Translations under genes and position numbers: made by a program | In this document: positions 31,239 to 39,988 of the stretch, in pieces | Position numbering within the stretch: position 1 is the stretch's first letter | Layout: every line of letters starts with the position of its first letter | Origin: Singulisphaera acidiphila DSM 18658 | GTDB taxonomy: Bacteria; Planctomycetota; Planctomycetia; Isosphaerales; Isosphaeraceae | NCBI RefSeq assembly: GCF_000242455.2 | Contig: NC_019892.1 | Span: 6,458,744 to 6,522,743, forward strand | Direction: 5' to 3' | Length of the DNA stretch: 64,000 bases | Notes under the pieces: generated by a model | Told to the model about the DNA's origin: nothing | Databases searched by the model: none | Seen by the model: only the letters and a program-made list of their open reading frames with translations

Positions 31239-32038
31239 GATTTGAGTCCTCGATGAGAGTGAACGGTCAGTGCGGACAGTAAAACTTGTTCCTCGACACC
31301 GGCCAGGACCGTCGCGCCGTGGAGCCCGTCGCTGATGCTGCTGAGGCCGGCGAACCGATCGGCGATCCACTCTTTGATGACCGGAATCATCGTCTGGGTG
31401 GAACCACATTGGTTCGCGAACACGACGGGGATCCCCAGGTCATAGGCAACCTTACCTGGTATTGCGCCCGAGAGCGGGCCGACGTGGCCGAATAGCCAAT
31501 GTTTTTTTCCGGTCTCGCGGTCCGCGAAGTCGGGCCAGGCGGCCGAGACGATCGCTAGATCGATCCGATCGCGATAATGGTGCCAGACCCGGCGGTAGAT
31601 CATATCGGCACAGACCGCAAAGCCGATCCGCCCCCAACGCGTTGTCACGATCAACGGATCACGGCCTGGTTTGAACCGGAAACGCTCCCAGAAAACGAGG
31701 TTTCGCTTCCGGTAGATGTGGGTTTCCCCCTCGGCCGTGACATACGCGATGGAGTCGTAGAGGTGCCTTCCCTCCCGCTCGACGAAGCCGGCGGCGATGT
31801 CCATCCGCCACTGCCGGCTCCGCTTCCGGAGGTACTCCAAGGTGGGGCCATCCCGACCTTCGGCATAAGGCGTGAAGTCGGGACAGAGGCCATAGCCCGT
31901 GTTGAACAGTTCGGGCAGGACGGCCAGTTCCGCACCCCCCTCATAGGCCTGGCGCAGCATCGCGTCGGCCCGCGCGACATTGTCGGCGACTCGAAGAGGC
32001 TCGGAGGTCATCTGAATCGCAGCGGCGACGATTTTCAT
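31124..32038 (-). CDS. carbon-nitrogen hydrolase (nitrilase superfamily)
   Basis: A 304-residue nitrilase-superfamily amidase with the Glu-Lys-Cys triad: Glu in VLPELFNTGYG (about 43), Lys in YRKRNLVF (about 112), Cys in GFAVCADMIYRR (about 144). This type hydrolyses small amides such as beta-ureidopropionate or omega-amides; the substrate is unknown. The last 50 residues after about 255 are Ser/Arg-rich and unlike the family, while another frame encodes a plausible membrane segment, so the natural C-terminus is doubtful. GGGTG precedes the ATG. It is separated from asnB by 218 bases. Confidence 0.8.
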   Translation of the reverse strand: MKIVAAAIQMTSEPLRVADNVARADAMLRQAYEGGAELAVLPELFNTGYGLCPDFTPYAEGRDGPTLEYLRKRSRQWRMDIAAGFVEREGRHLYDSIAYVTAEGETHIYRKRNLVFWERFRFKPGRDPLIVTTRWGRIGFAVCADMIYRRVWHHYRDRIDLAIVSAAWPDFADRETGKKHWLFGHVGPLSGAIPGKVAYDLGIPVVFANQCGSTQTMIPVIKEWIADRFAGLSSISDGLHGATVLAGVEEQVLLSALTVHSHRGLKSWRSTSPSARVASSSGSAPSGSAFSAVASTGEQAGAGR

Positions 32039-32460
32039 GGTGGTTCACCCCCGCATCCATGAGGATGGCGAACAATGTGGTCGGAGGAAGCGCAATCAGG
32101 GCAAGCGGGCCAGGTTGTCCGTTCGGAACGGCGACCAGGTGAGAGCAGGTCGCCTCTCCTCATCCTGTATCATCGGCGGGAACCAGGCTGTCGCAGGGAA
32201 GGTTTTTTCAGGTTGAGGCTAGTCTCACGTTTTTGTGCCTCACTCTCAAATGATGCGGATCGTGGTGCGGCAGCCTGGAACGCAAGGCCGGAACCTCAGC
32301 GACCTACTGTTAACCCATTTCGAAACGTCCGAGAAGATCAACTCAAGAAAAAAAGGCTCAAAGCCCGAGCCCCCCGGTCGAGAGTTCGGGGAAACGGCCC
32401 ATTCTCTTGTTGAGCCAGCTACTTCGGAGTATTATTTCTGAAGAAACTGTTTGAGCAGAC
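32039..32460. other. 422-base divergent gap with a possible operator
   Basis: No gene. A TTTCT-GA-AGAAA palindrome (32435-32446) stands 14 bases before the regulator start and could be its own operator. A short stem-loop (GGCTC/GAGCC) lies near 32357-32375 after an A-run. No convincing -35/-10 pair was seen. Confidence 0.3.
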
Positions 32461-33060
32461 ATGGCGGTACATCCCGTGACACTGACTCCTGCTGCACAGA
32501 AGTTCGTACTCCACTGGGGCGAGATGGGCCAGGCCTGGGGGATCAACCGGACCATGGCCCAGGTCCATGCCTTGTTGTTCGTTGCGCCCCAGGCTCTTGA
32601 CGCGGAAGAGATCAGCCGGCTCCTCGATGTGAGCCGCTCGAACGTGTCGACGAGCTTGCGCGAACTGATTACGTGGGGGGTGGTTCGCCGTGTCCACATC
32701 ATCGGCGATCGCCGCGACCGCTTCGAGGCGCTCAAGGACGTCATGGAGACGTTCAGGGTGATCATGGCCGAGCGGAAGCGGCGCGAGATGGATCCCACGA
32801 TCGCGCTCTTGGAGCATTGCGTCCACGAGGCTGAGTCCGGCGGCGATGCCGAGGACTACACCCGCGAGCAACTCGAGAAAATGCTCGAGTTCACCCGGAT
32901 GGTGACCACCTGGTACAGCCAGATCGATCGCTTGTCGACCCCCGCACTCCAGCGCTTGTTCCGAGGTGGGGCGAAGCTGGCCACCCTGTTCGGAATTTCG
33001 GGCACGCCGGCTCCCGAAACGGCCGAAGCCAAAACCGGGAAAAAGTCGGCGACAGGCTAA
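32461..33060 (+). CDS. GbsR/MarR-family transcriptional regulator
   Basis: A 199-residue winged-helix regulator of the GbsR branch of MarR. It opens with FVLHWGEMGQAWGINRTMAQ, the GbsR-type helix, then the HTH SRLLDVSRSNVSTSLREL (about residues 54-71) and the wing WGVVRRVHIIGDRRDRF. The C-terminal helix pair serves dimerisation. GbsR senses choline in Bacillus, but other members have unknown signals and no osmolyte genes lie nearby. A short Ala/Lys tail (ETAEAKTGKKSATG) may be disordered. The ATG at 32461 gives the family start. Confidence 0.85.
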   Translation: MAVHPVTLTPAAQKFVLHWGEMGQAWGINRTMAQVHALLFVAPQALDAEEISRLLDVSRSNVSTSLRELITWGVVRRVHIIGDRRDRFEALKDVMETFRVIMAERKRREMDPTIALLEHCVHEAESGGDAEDYTREQLEKMLEFTRMVTTWYSQIDRLSTPALQRLFRGGAKLATLFGISGTPAPETAEAKTGKKSATG

Positions 33061-33501
33061 TAAGCGGGTCATTGGGTTTGCCTATTACCAGAAGTGAGTC
33101 TCGCAGCCTGGCGAAAGGGAATGCGTGCGCATGCCCTGAACCGTCGACCCGGTGGCGACACTCCCGTTGACGCTACCGACGAGCAACTCGCTTCCCACCT
33201 CACCCTACCCCATTCGAAACGGCGTCGGTGCCGCATTCCAGTGTCGGGCCGCTGCCTCCGACCAGCCAATAATCTGGCTGATGCACTCCGGGGACTGACC
33301 GTCCAATGCCCGCCGTTTGAAGCTCTGGGCGATTTTAAACAAAATACACCTGCCTGTGCATGTAGTGGTGCGATGCTGTGTAGTGAGCGATCCCGAAATC
33401 CAACCGGTTCTCGTGAATCACTCAAGACATCCTTTCTTGCGGGTCGTTGACCCGGTAATGTCAGCATGGGCTTACCTGATTTTCCGATGGAGGTGGTATC
33501 C
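33061..33501 (+). other. 441-base gap before the TlpA-like gene
   Basis: Open frames across this region are short and of non-coding composition. A GGAGGT ribosome binding site at its 3' end belongs to the downstream gene. I see no repeat, terminator or clear promoter. Confidence 0.3.
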
Positions 33502-34578
33502 ATGCTGCTCCTCGCATTCTGCCTTATGCTCGCTGAGCAACCGTTGTCAGACCAGATCACCCGGATGGGATCGGATTTCGCGGCGCTGGAGAAACAGTTC
33601 GATGAAGAATTAACGGCGGCGAAGAGGGATCAGGAGCTAATCACAAAAGCGAACGACGACCATCGGAAAAGGTGGAAGAAAGCGGCTGATGACTTGAAGG
33701 AGTTAATCAAGCGGCATCCCGATGACCCGGCCTCCATTGATGGCCTTCTCCTACTCGTCGGGGGTATGCGCATTACGCTCGACAAAGAATTGCGCGAATT
33801 GGCCCTGCGGAGTTCTCGAGACGCGCGTATGGGGCAACTATGCTTCCACCTGAGGTATCGAGGCGGGGAACCCTGGGCGGAGGAGATCGTCAAAGCCGTT
33901 GCAGAATCCAACCCAAGCAGCGACGTGCGTGGCCAGGCGGTGTTCTGCCAAGGCTTCCAGTGCTACGAGGCTGCATTTCCTTACGGACGTTCCGTACCCA
34001 AGGAGGAACGCGATCCCCTGGTGGAGCGGGCGCGTGGCTTCTTCACCGAGGCCGTCGCGAAGTACGCTGACGTAAAGACCCCGGACGGCAAGTCTACGAT
34101 CGGGTTGAAGGCGACGCACGAATTGAAGCGCCTCGACAACCTTCCCAATCTTAAGGTCGGTGGGATTGCCCCCGAGATCGCTGGCGAAGACCTGGAGGGA
34201 AAGTCGCTGAAACTCAGAGATCACCAGGGCAAGGTCGTCATGTTGGTCTTCTGGGGCTCTTGGTGCGGCCCGTGTATGGCGATGGTGCCGAAAGAGAAGG
34301 AGCTTTGGGAGCGATATCGCGACAAGCCCTTCGCCCTACTCGGCGTCAACTGCGGCGACACCCTGAAGGTGGCGAAGAAGACCGTAGCCGACAGGCACAT
34401 GGGCTGGCCGTCCTGGTACGACGGGGAGGAACTCCGTGGACCCATCGAGACGGACTACGACGTGCCGCATTGGCCGAGGGTATATCTCATCGATGCAAAA
34501 GGCGTGATTCGGTACATCGATGTGCATGATAAGAAACTGGAGGAGGCGGTGGAGACGCTGCTGGCAGAGGCAATGTGA
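33502..34578 (+). CDS. TlpA-family thiol:disulfide oxidoreductase
   Basis: A 358-residue predicted exported thioredoxin. A signal peptide (MLLLAFCLMLAEQ) is followed by about 210 residues of helical, TPR-like sequence (QELITKANDDHRKRWKKA, then ELIKRHPDDPAS). The thioredoxin domain starts about residue 220 (APEIAGEDLEGK), with the redox site FWGSWCGPCMAM and the cis-Pro region DVPHWPRVYLID. It likely reduces or isomerises disulfides in the periplasm. The ATG at 33502 has GGAGGT seven bases upstream; two earlier in-frame starts at 33466 and 33487 are less likely. It ends before a strong hairpin facing the small lipoprotein gene. Confidence 0.85.
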   Translation: MLLLAFCLMLAEQPLSDQITRMGSDFAALEKQFDEELTAAKRDQELITKANDDHRKRWKKAADDLKELIKRHPDDPASIDGLLLLVGGMRITLDKELRELALRSSRDARMGQLCFHLRYRGGEPWAEEIVKAVAESNPSSDVRGQAVFCQGFQCYEAAFPYGRSVPKEERDPLVERARGFFTEAVAKYADVKTPDGKSTIGLKATHELKRLDNLPNLKVGGIAPEIAGEDLEGKSLKLRDHQGKVVMLVFWGSWCGPCMAMVPKEKELWERYRDKPFALLGVNCGDTLKVAKKTVADRHMGWPSWYDGEELRGPIETDYDVPHWPRVYLIDAKGVIRYIDVHDKKLEEAVETLLAEAM

Positions 34579-34634
34579 GATGTGAGCCGGGGTGTAAGCC
34601 ATCGGTTCACGCTGTCGTCGGCGACCCTCACAGG

Positions 34635-34676
34635 GGGTGGCCTCTGGGAGATCAGATCTCGATCCCAGAGCCACCC
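34635..34676. terminator. bidirectional hairpin between the TlpA-like gene and the lipoprotein gene
   Basis: GGGTGGC, one bulged C and TCTGGGA (34635-34649) pair with TCCCAGAGCCACCC (34663-34676), giving 14 bp. It sits in the 148-base gap between convergent genes and has no T-run. Confidence 0.5.
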
Positions 34677-34726
34677 AACCTTCGTCGACAGGAGGGGGGG
34701 AAACAGCGTTGGCTGCACCTGGATCG

Positions 34727-34933
34727 TCAGCGGCTTTTGCCCGCCGGGGCCTCGCTCTTCTGGTAGGCCCGTTCTTCGTCAGCGACTCGGGCTGCATCGG
34801 CCTTGGCTGTTGCGATATCCTCGGCGCTCAGTGGGGCGTTGGCGGCCGCGTCGGTGGATGAGGAATTGCCGCAGCCCACGAGGGCCAGGCACGGGAGTGA
34901 CAGAAGGGACGCCAGGAAAAATCGGACTCTCAT
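34727..34933 (-). CDS. small predicted lipoprotein
   Basis: A 68-residue protein with a signal peptide and a lipobox (LALVGCGN), so Cys about 21 should be lipidated after cleavage. The mature part is short, Ala/Asp/Glu-rich and helical (SAEDIATAKADAARVADEE), with no named domain. It lies 32 bases after a DUF1559 gene on the same strand, so the two are probably cotranscribed. The DUF1559 gene near 62 kb also has a small lipoprotein gene beside it, which suggests a functional link. Confidence 0.72.
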   Translation of the reverse strand: MRVRFFLASLLSLPCLALVGCGNSSSTDAAANAPLSAEDIATAKADAARVADEERAYQKSEAPAGKSR

Positions 34934-34965
34934 CGCAGTTCACCTTGAATCAGAATTTCTGTGAA

Positions 34966-36054
34966 TCAATATTCGTCTGAACTGATGGGCTCGTTATCGT
35001 CGATGACCGCCAGCTTGCGGAAGGTGGTCGCATTCACGGTGAACTTGATAAATTTGACGGAGCCGTCACCGAACACCGCATTGATGCCGCCTGAGTGAGG
35101 ACCACCGAAGTTCCTCCGCCAGATCGTGGCCCCTTCATCGGGCTTGGGAGGACTCGCATAGGCGTTGCACTTCCAAGGGCTTGCGTTATCGGGAACAGGT
35201 ACGAAATGCGCGCGGACGCAATCCTCGTCCCAACCCGAGTTCTGCCAGTACTCGTTGTCGCCCCCTTCGTTGCCGAATCCCTTCGGGGACATGGACTTCT
35301 CGGCGCAGAGGATCGAGGTCGAAGTGCCATCCTTGAAGTCGGCTAACATTCGCTTGATCCCTGAGCCACCCCAGATGATGGCCCCTTTATAGCCGGCAAC
35401 GTTGCCCTGGTTGATGGCGGTATAGTTGGTCACCGTCGCACCGAGACCATTGGGAGGGGCAGGCTGTGTCGATGTCGGGGCGCAATTGATGGCCAAGCCG
35501 GTTCGGAATCCTTGGCATCCGGCGTAGTCGTTCCGGGATTGGGCCGCGACCGTTGCAGAGGCAACGCCACTCACATAACGCTCGTTTACCCGCCGCGACG
35601 GACAGTAGTAGCCTCCAAGTGCCGCCTGCGCGACGGGCGACTCACCGTTCAAGACCTTGTCTCGGGTTGCCGCGGGCGGCACGCTGAAGTTCGCCAGGTT
35701 GTAGAGTTGCTGCTGCTCGATGAAGGGCAAAATCTTGAAGAAGTGGTTCCAACCCTCAGGCCCATTCGCGTCGCAGCAGGCCCACGCCGTACTTTCCTGA
35801 CCGTCATAAGGCCCTTGGGGAAGATGGCCGTTAGCTGACTCGAAGTTCATGAATCCCAGGCCGATTTGCTTGAGATTATTGGTGCATTGGGCGCGTCGGG
35901 CGGCTTCGCGTGCGGCTTGCACGGCGGGGAGGAGGAGTCCGATCAACACGGCGATGATGGCGATAACGACCAGGAGTTCAATGAGAGTAAAACCCGAGCG
36001 CCGAGGTGTCGCCGAAGGATTACTTTCAATTGGCACGACCGCTGCAATGTTCAT
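34966..36054 (-). CDS. DUF1559 protein with type IV pilin-like N-terminus
   Basis: A 362-residue protein of the large planctomycete DUF1559 family. After a polar leader the prepilin-type site [10 protein letters not shown] begins; the peptidase would cleave after Gly and leave Phe. The hydrophobic helix ([15 protein letters not shown]) and [11 protein letters not shown] follow, then the conserved NNLKQIG. The C-terminal domain ends [19 protein letters not shown], a family landmark. Function is unknown; a pseudopilin or surface role is inferred. The ATG at 36054 has GAGGAG at good spacing; earlier starts at 36066/36069 do not. A lipoprotein gene follows. Confidence 0.9.
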   Translation of the reverse strand: MNIAAVVPIESNPSATPRRSGFTLIELLVVIAIIAVLIGLLLPAVQAAREAARRAQCTNNLKQIGLGFMNFESANGHLPQGPYDGQESTAWACCDANGPEGWNHFFKILPFIEQQQLYNLANFSVPPAATRDKVLNGESPVAQAALGGYYCPSRRVNERYVSGVASATVAAQSRNDYAGCQGFRTGLAINCAPTSTQPAPPNGLGATVTNYTAINQGNVAGYKGAIIWGGSGIKRMLADFKDGTSTSILCAEKSMSPKGFGNEGGDNEYWQNSGWDEDCVRAHFVPVPDNASPWKCNAYASPPKPDEGATIWRRNFGGPHSGGINAVFGDGSVKFIKFTVNATTFRKLAVIDDNEPISSDEY

Positions 36055-36970
36055 CCCACTCCTCATCACATAAACCGAAAATCATTGACCATCCGAGAAC
36101 ACACTCAAACTGGTCGATGTCTCAGACTAAGCTTATCTACGATGAATGAAATGGAGATTGGTGATTGGTTAAGATTGTGAGAAGTCCGTTCGGTCGGTCG
36201 AATCTTTTTGAGAATAAATGCTGATTTTATATGTTTGATGCCGGGTGCCGCACGGATCATGGAGAGGGAGTCCACTGTTCTGAACGGGCCAGCGAGTCGT
36301 TCGGAACCCGCCCCAACGGAGCGTGTCAAGCAACGCAACTCGACGCCGCCTTGAAGCAATTGAAGCCGCGTGAGGCTTTGCGGGTTGCTTGAAACCTCCA
36401 GGCTCGCCTTGCGCCAGCAGGGTCTGACGCTCGAAAAGGTGAGCGTGCACGCGAGCGGATGGGACCGACCCAACGTGCAGACGAAGCACGCTCGTTCCGC
36501 GGAAAAGGTGTGGGCCGTGACGAAAGGGCCTGTTTTGCAAGGTACGTGACCGGATCGAAATGGTCATCGTCTTCGACGCAGGGGTGGACAGCCCCTCAAA
36601 TCGCCATGCCTTTAACTACCGCGGCCAGACTATTTGCGGTGTGCTCCACGCTTTTCTGGCCCACGACCTCGAGCCGCTCGGCCCGTTTCGCTTCGGGTCA
36701 GACAGGAGTGTCGATTTGTTATATGAGGGTATTTGTGAATGGTTGGGTTGCGAAATCGTGGCTTCTGGCTCCGAAGAGTTTAGGCTTGTCTCATGATTGT
36801 GAAGTTTTCGTGGTGTCCTGGAGGAAATGGCGCGAAGTTTATAGGAAAATTAAATGAAAATTGTCGTTATGTGAAAATGATGTTGACGTTGTTTGGAGCG
36901 TCGCCCTATGGTTGTTTACGAAGCAATTAGGCTTTTTCGATTATCTCCTTTTTGTTGTAGGACACGCTCC
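36055..36970. other. 916-base divergent gap between two DUF1559 genes
   Basis: The largest non-coding region of the window. The outer thirds are AT-rich, unlike the surrounding genes, and the centre (about 36290-36600) is GC-rich with short open frames of no recognised family. A promoter for the right-hand gene is listed separately. I could not identify a repeat, RNA or transposase remnant here. Confidence 0.35.
36883..36912 (+). promoter_or_regulatory. candidate promoter of the DUF1559 gene at 36971
   Basis: TTGACG (36883-36888) and TATGGT (36907-36912) are separated by 18 bases and end about 60 bases before the start. The flanks are AT-rich. Confidence 0.45.
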
Positions 36971-38059
36971 ATGATCCCTGATCGTCGTCGCGGATTCACT
37001 CTGATTGAGCTATTGGTGGTGATCGCGATCATCGCCGTGCTCATCGCGCTGCTGCTTCCGGCGGTTCAGTCGGCGCGGGAGGCTGCCCGACGTATGCAAT
37101 GTATCAACAATCTCAAGCAAATCGGTCTCGCAAGTCATAACTACGAGAGTACGAACGGGGCCTTTCAGCCCTCGAACATCATGCAGGAGGGGAAATATCC
37201 GACCGTTGCTTGGACGAATAACTGGAGCGCACTGGCGAAGGCCTTGCCGTTCGCCGAGGGAGGTGCGGCCTACAATGCAATGAACTTTACGGTCAAGGAT
37301 AGCCAGAATTCCAATACGACAATTTGTGGCCTCCTGATCAGCATGTTCGTCTGTCCGAGCGATCCCAATACGCGGGCGTTCAACGATGGTGGGACCGTCT
37401 TCGGCGCAACGAACTACGGTCCCAACGACGGCGATTGGTACGTCTTTAGTTGGCCCGATACACCCACTTCTCAGATCGGCTCTGGCGGTGGAACGCCATC
37501 GCGCGGGGCGTTCGCAGTGAACCAGGCTCGGAGCATCGCGCAGTTCGTCGATGGAACATCGAACACGATCTTGTTCTCCGAAGTGAAATCGTTTCAGCCT
37601 CGGATCAAGTGCGGCAGTCTGTTCAGTGGCATCAGTAGTTCCGCCCCAACCAGTTTCCCTGGGCCGAACGACCCGCTTCCCGCACAATATACGAGTTGTG
37701 GTGTCCCCGATAACAAATTCCACTCGCGCTGGTCGAATGGAGGCGTGTACCACACGGGCTTCACGACGGCTTGGCCTCCCAACAAAAGCACCACGACGAA
37801 CGTTCCGGCGGGCACGGTCTTCACCTTCCCCGGTCCGCCCTCATCGGGCCCGATCGACGTCGACATCATTAGCGCGAATGAGAACGATGGCGGCCCGACG
37901 TATGCGGCCTTCACCAGTCGGAGCTATCACTCAGGCGGGGTGAACACCCTGTTTGCCGACGGGAGCGTCAAGTTCATCAAGAGCAGCGTTAATGGCACGA
38001 CCTGGCGTGCACTCGGCACACTCGCGGGAGGCGAGGTGATTAGCGCAGATGCGTATTGA
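36971..38059 (+). CDS. DUF1559 protein with type IV pilin-like N-terminus
   Basis: A 362-residue DUF1559 protein, the same length as its divergent neighbour. [17 protein letters not shown] is a compact prepilin leader, followed by the helix [27 protein letters not shown] and [14 protein letters not shown]. The C-terminal landmarks [17 protein letters not shown] and EVISADAY are present. The ATG at 36971 lies after an AGGA; an earlier frame start at 36893 adds residues unlike a leader. A decayed transposase begins about 35 bases after its stop. The role is unknown. Confidence 0.9.
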   Translation: MIPDRRRGFTLIELLVVIAIIAVLIALLLPAVQSAREAARRMQCINNLKQIGLASHNYESTNGAFQPSNIMQEGKYPTVAWTNNWSALAKALPFAEGGAAYNAMNFTVKDSQNSNTTICGLLISMFVCPSDPNTRAFNDGGTVFGATNYGPNDGDWYVFSWPDTPTSQIGSGGGTPSRGAFAVNQARSIAQFVDGTSNTILFSEVKSFQPRIKCGSLFSGISSSAPTSFPGPNDPLPAQYTSCGVPDNKFHSRWSNGGVYHTGFTTAWPPNKSTTTNVPAGTVFTFPGPPSSGPIDVDIISANENDGGPTYAAFTSRSYHSGGVNTLFADGSVKFIKSSVNGTTWRALGTLAGGEVISADAY

Positions 38060-38094
38060 TCTCGATTTCTAAGTGGTGCATCAGAGAAAAGTCA

Positions 38095-38329
38095 CCTGAT
38101 TGACGCCAGGTACGGCGGCGACCCTGGGTCGGCGTTGTACCTGGTGGCGGCGACCCGGGCCCCAGATGAACCGGTGACGGTGCTGGTTCCAGCAGACCGT
38201 CGCCGTCGCGACCGCCTCACACACCTCTTCCCGGATTTGTGAACCGCCGCCTCTTCAGCGCCAGCGTGATCGGAACATCTTCCACCACGGTTCGATCAGG
38301 TTGCGAGGGGCGATGTACTTTCGGTTGAA
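38095..38329 (-). pseudogene. IS630-family transposase, C-terminal remnant with frameshifts
   Basis: Three reading frames together encode the C-terminus of an IS630-type transposase. The first has APRNLIEPWWKMFRS, matching the LNLIEPWWK signature. A shift then gives LALKRRRF. A second shift gives EVCEAVATATVCWNQHRH and RFIWGPGRRH. At least two frameshifts and the lack of the N-terminal half make it dead. It occupies much of the 456-base gap 38060-38515; no inverted repeats are visible and the rest of the gap shows nothing. Confidence 0.75.
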
Positions 38330-38515
38330 AGACGACCTCCCAATGAGGGGCCGACCACCTCGGCTTTGGGGCGGTAACTTACTGAGTTGACTTGTCCGCG
38401 AAGCCGTCCCGACGGGCGGTTTCGCGGCAGCCCCGGAGATGCGCCCGTTGATATCCAAGAGTGCAGCCGTGGGAAAGAGTCGTCAACACCGTCGGCCTGC
38501 GATCGCAATCGTTGG

Positions 38516-39988
38516 TCAAGGGTTGCGGGGTGGTTGCGCGGCGGCTTTCTTCCGGGCGGCGGCCTTGGCCTGAGCCGCTGCCGCGTCGCGGGACGCCTGG
38601 AGTGCCTCGGAGTAGCTTCGGACGATTTCGTCGTCGAGGTAGCGGTCGATCAGCGCCTGGATTTCCGCGATTTGCGCCTGGGCGGTTTTCGTCAGGATCG
38701 CGGTCTTGGAGAGCGCCTGTTGCCGGGCGGCATCCTCCTTGAGTTTCGTGAGCTTGGTCGCAAGGCTGTCGCGAGGAGTCAGCTTGGTGAACTCGTTTAG
38801 GGTCGATTCGACCCCGGCCCAGTCTTCGCCTTCGGCTCGCGCCTTGAGGCGAGCCTCCAGCCGGGCTCGAATGGCCACCAGGTCGATGACCGCGTCACGG
38901 AGGGAGTCGAGCTGGGCTTCGAGCACGGCGGTGGCGGGCTTTGGGACGAACGGGATCGTGCGTTCCGTGGCCGATTCGCCTGGCATGAGCGGCAATTCGA
39001 CCATCGGTTCGACGTTGCCGGCCAGAAGCCGGAGCACGACGAGTTCGTTGGAGAAGCCGGGTTCGAGGATGATCCTCCCTTGGCGGTCGGTGATGCCCAC
39101 CTCGCGGGAAGGCCCGTCGGGTAAGGTCCGGATGGTCAGGACGTAGCCAGCGGCGGGCGTCATGTCCGGGCGTGTGACGAACTTGAGCCGGGTGGGGCGG
39201 TCTGCCGGTTTCGCGCCGAGGGCGATCAGCTTGTTCTTGCGTGCGATCCGCTGGGTGAACGGGTCTTTGAAGGCGCTGACGATGGTGCAGTGGGCACGCG
39301 CGCCTTCAAGCTTTTCGACTCGCAAGTAGGAGAAGGGGAGATTCATGATCCGGGGCGAGCCGTTCGGCTGAAACACGAGTCGGACGGGCTGAAAGACCGA
39401 ACCTGGTCCGACGACGCGACCGGCCGGACTGGCGGGTTCGATGGCTGCGCCGCGGACGGCGAGCGTCGCGCCTCCGGCTTCATGACCGACCAAGTCGGCG
39501 ATCGGACTGAACAGGTCGAGCGCGAGGTGCAACAGTTCTCTAGGGAGGTCATCGACGATCGGTACGGGGCGTTGAAGGGTTGGGCCCAACCGGCCCGTGC
39601 TGACGTCGAACTCGCGCCCGGAGAGGGAGTAGCCGGTCTTGGCGGGCTCGAGCCGGATGACCCAGACCTTGTCGCGGTCGGCAGAAAGTGAGGCGAAGTT
39701 TTTGGCTTCGAGCAATTCCAGCGGACCTGCTAGGTCGGTTCCTTGATCCTTGGCGATGCTCAGGTCCCAGGGGGCTCCGACGAATCGGTGCACCAAGGCA
39801 ATCCAGTCGGTGAGGAGACGATCACGCGAGCGGGTATCGAGCCGCGTTCTCGGATCGATCCGGATCGCGGCCTCAATCCGGTAAGGTAGGCTCTCGGTCG
39901 GCGGCTCGATCTTGTCGGCAGGCGCTCCGATCGCTTCGGCCCCCAACAACGCCATCATTGCCAGCGCCAGAGCATGCGCCGCGGTCAC
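38516..39988 (-). CDS. secreted protein with coiled-coil tail (operon gene 5)
   Basis: A 490-residue exported protein of no family I recognise. The GTG at 39988 overlaps the stop of the previous gene as GTGA, so I use it; the longer open frame lies inside that gene. A signal peptide (AHALALAMMALLGAEAIGA) is followed by about 320 residues of mixed alpha/beta sequence (DKVWVIRLEPAKTGYSLSG, MNLPFSYLRVEKLEG). From about residue 370 a long coiled coil begins (LEAQLDSLRDAVIDLVAIRARLEARLK) and ends in an Ala/Lys tail. It is translationally coupled to the solute-binding protein gene, which suggests the two products work together in the periplasm. Confidence 0.75.
   Translation of the reverse strand: MTAAHALALAMMALLGAEAIGAPADKIEPPTESLPYRIEAAIRIDPRTRLDTRSRDRLLTDWIALVHRFVGAPWDLSIAKDQGTDLAGPLELLEAKNFASLSADRDKVWVIRLEPAKTGYSLSGREFDVSTGRLGPTLQRPVPIVDDLPRELLHLALDLFSPIADLVGHEAGGATLAVRGAAIEPASPAGRVVGPGSVFQPVRLVFQPNGSPRIMNLPFSYLRVEKLEGARAHCTIVSAFKDPFTQRIARKNKLIALGAKPADRPTRLKFVTRPDMTPAAGYVLTIRTLPDGPSREVGITDRQGRIILEPGFSNELVVLRLLAGNVEPMVELPLMPGESATERTIPFVPKPATAVLEAQLDSLRDAVIDLVAIRARLEARLKARAEGEDWAGVESTLNEFTKLTPRDSLATKLTKLKEDAARQQALSKTAILTKTAQAQIAEIQALIDRYLDDEIVRSYSEALQASRDAAAAQAKAAARKKAAAQPPRNP

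Noticed and set aside
36460-36857. Short open frames on the plus strand in the DUF1559 divergent gap, considered as a transposase or small gene.
   Set aside because: Three competing frames, none with a known motif, and no inverted repeats or stop/start organisation that would support a gene.
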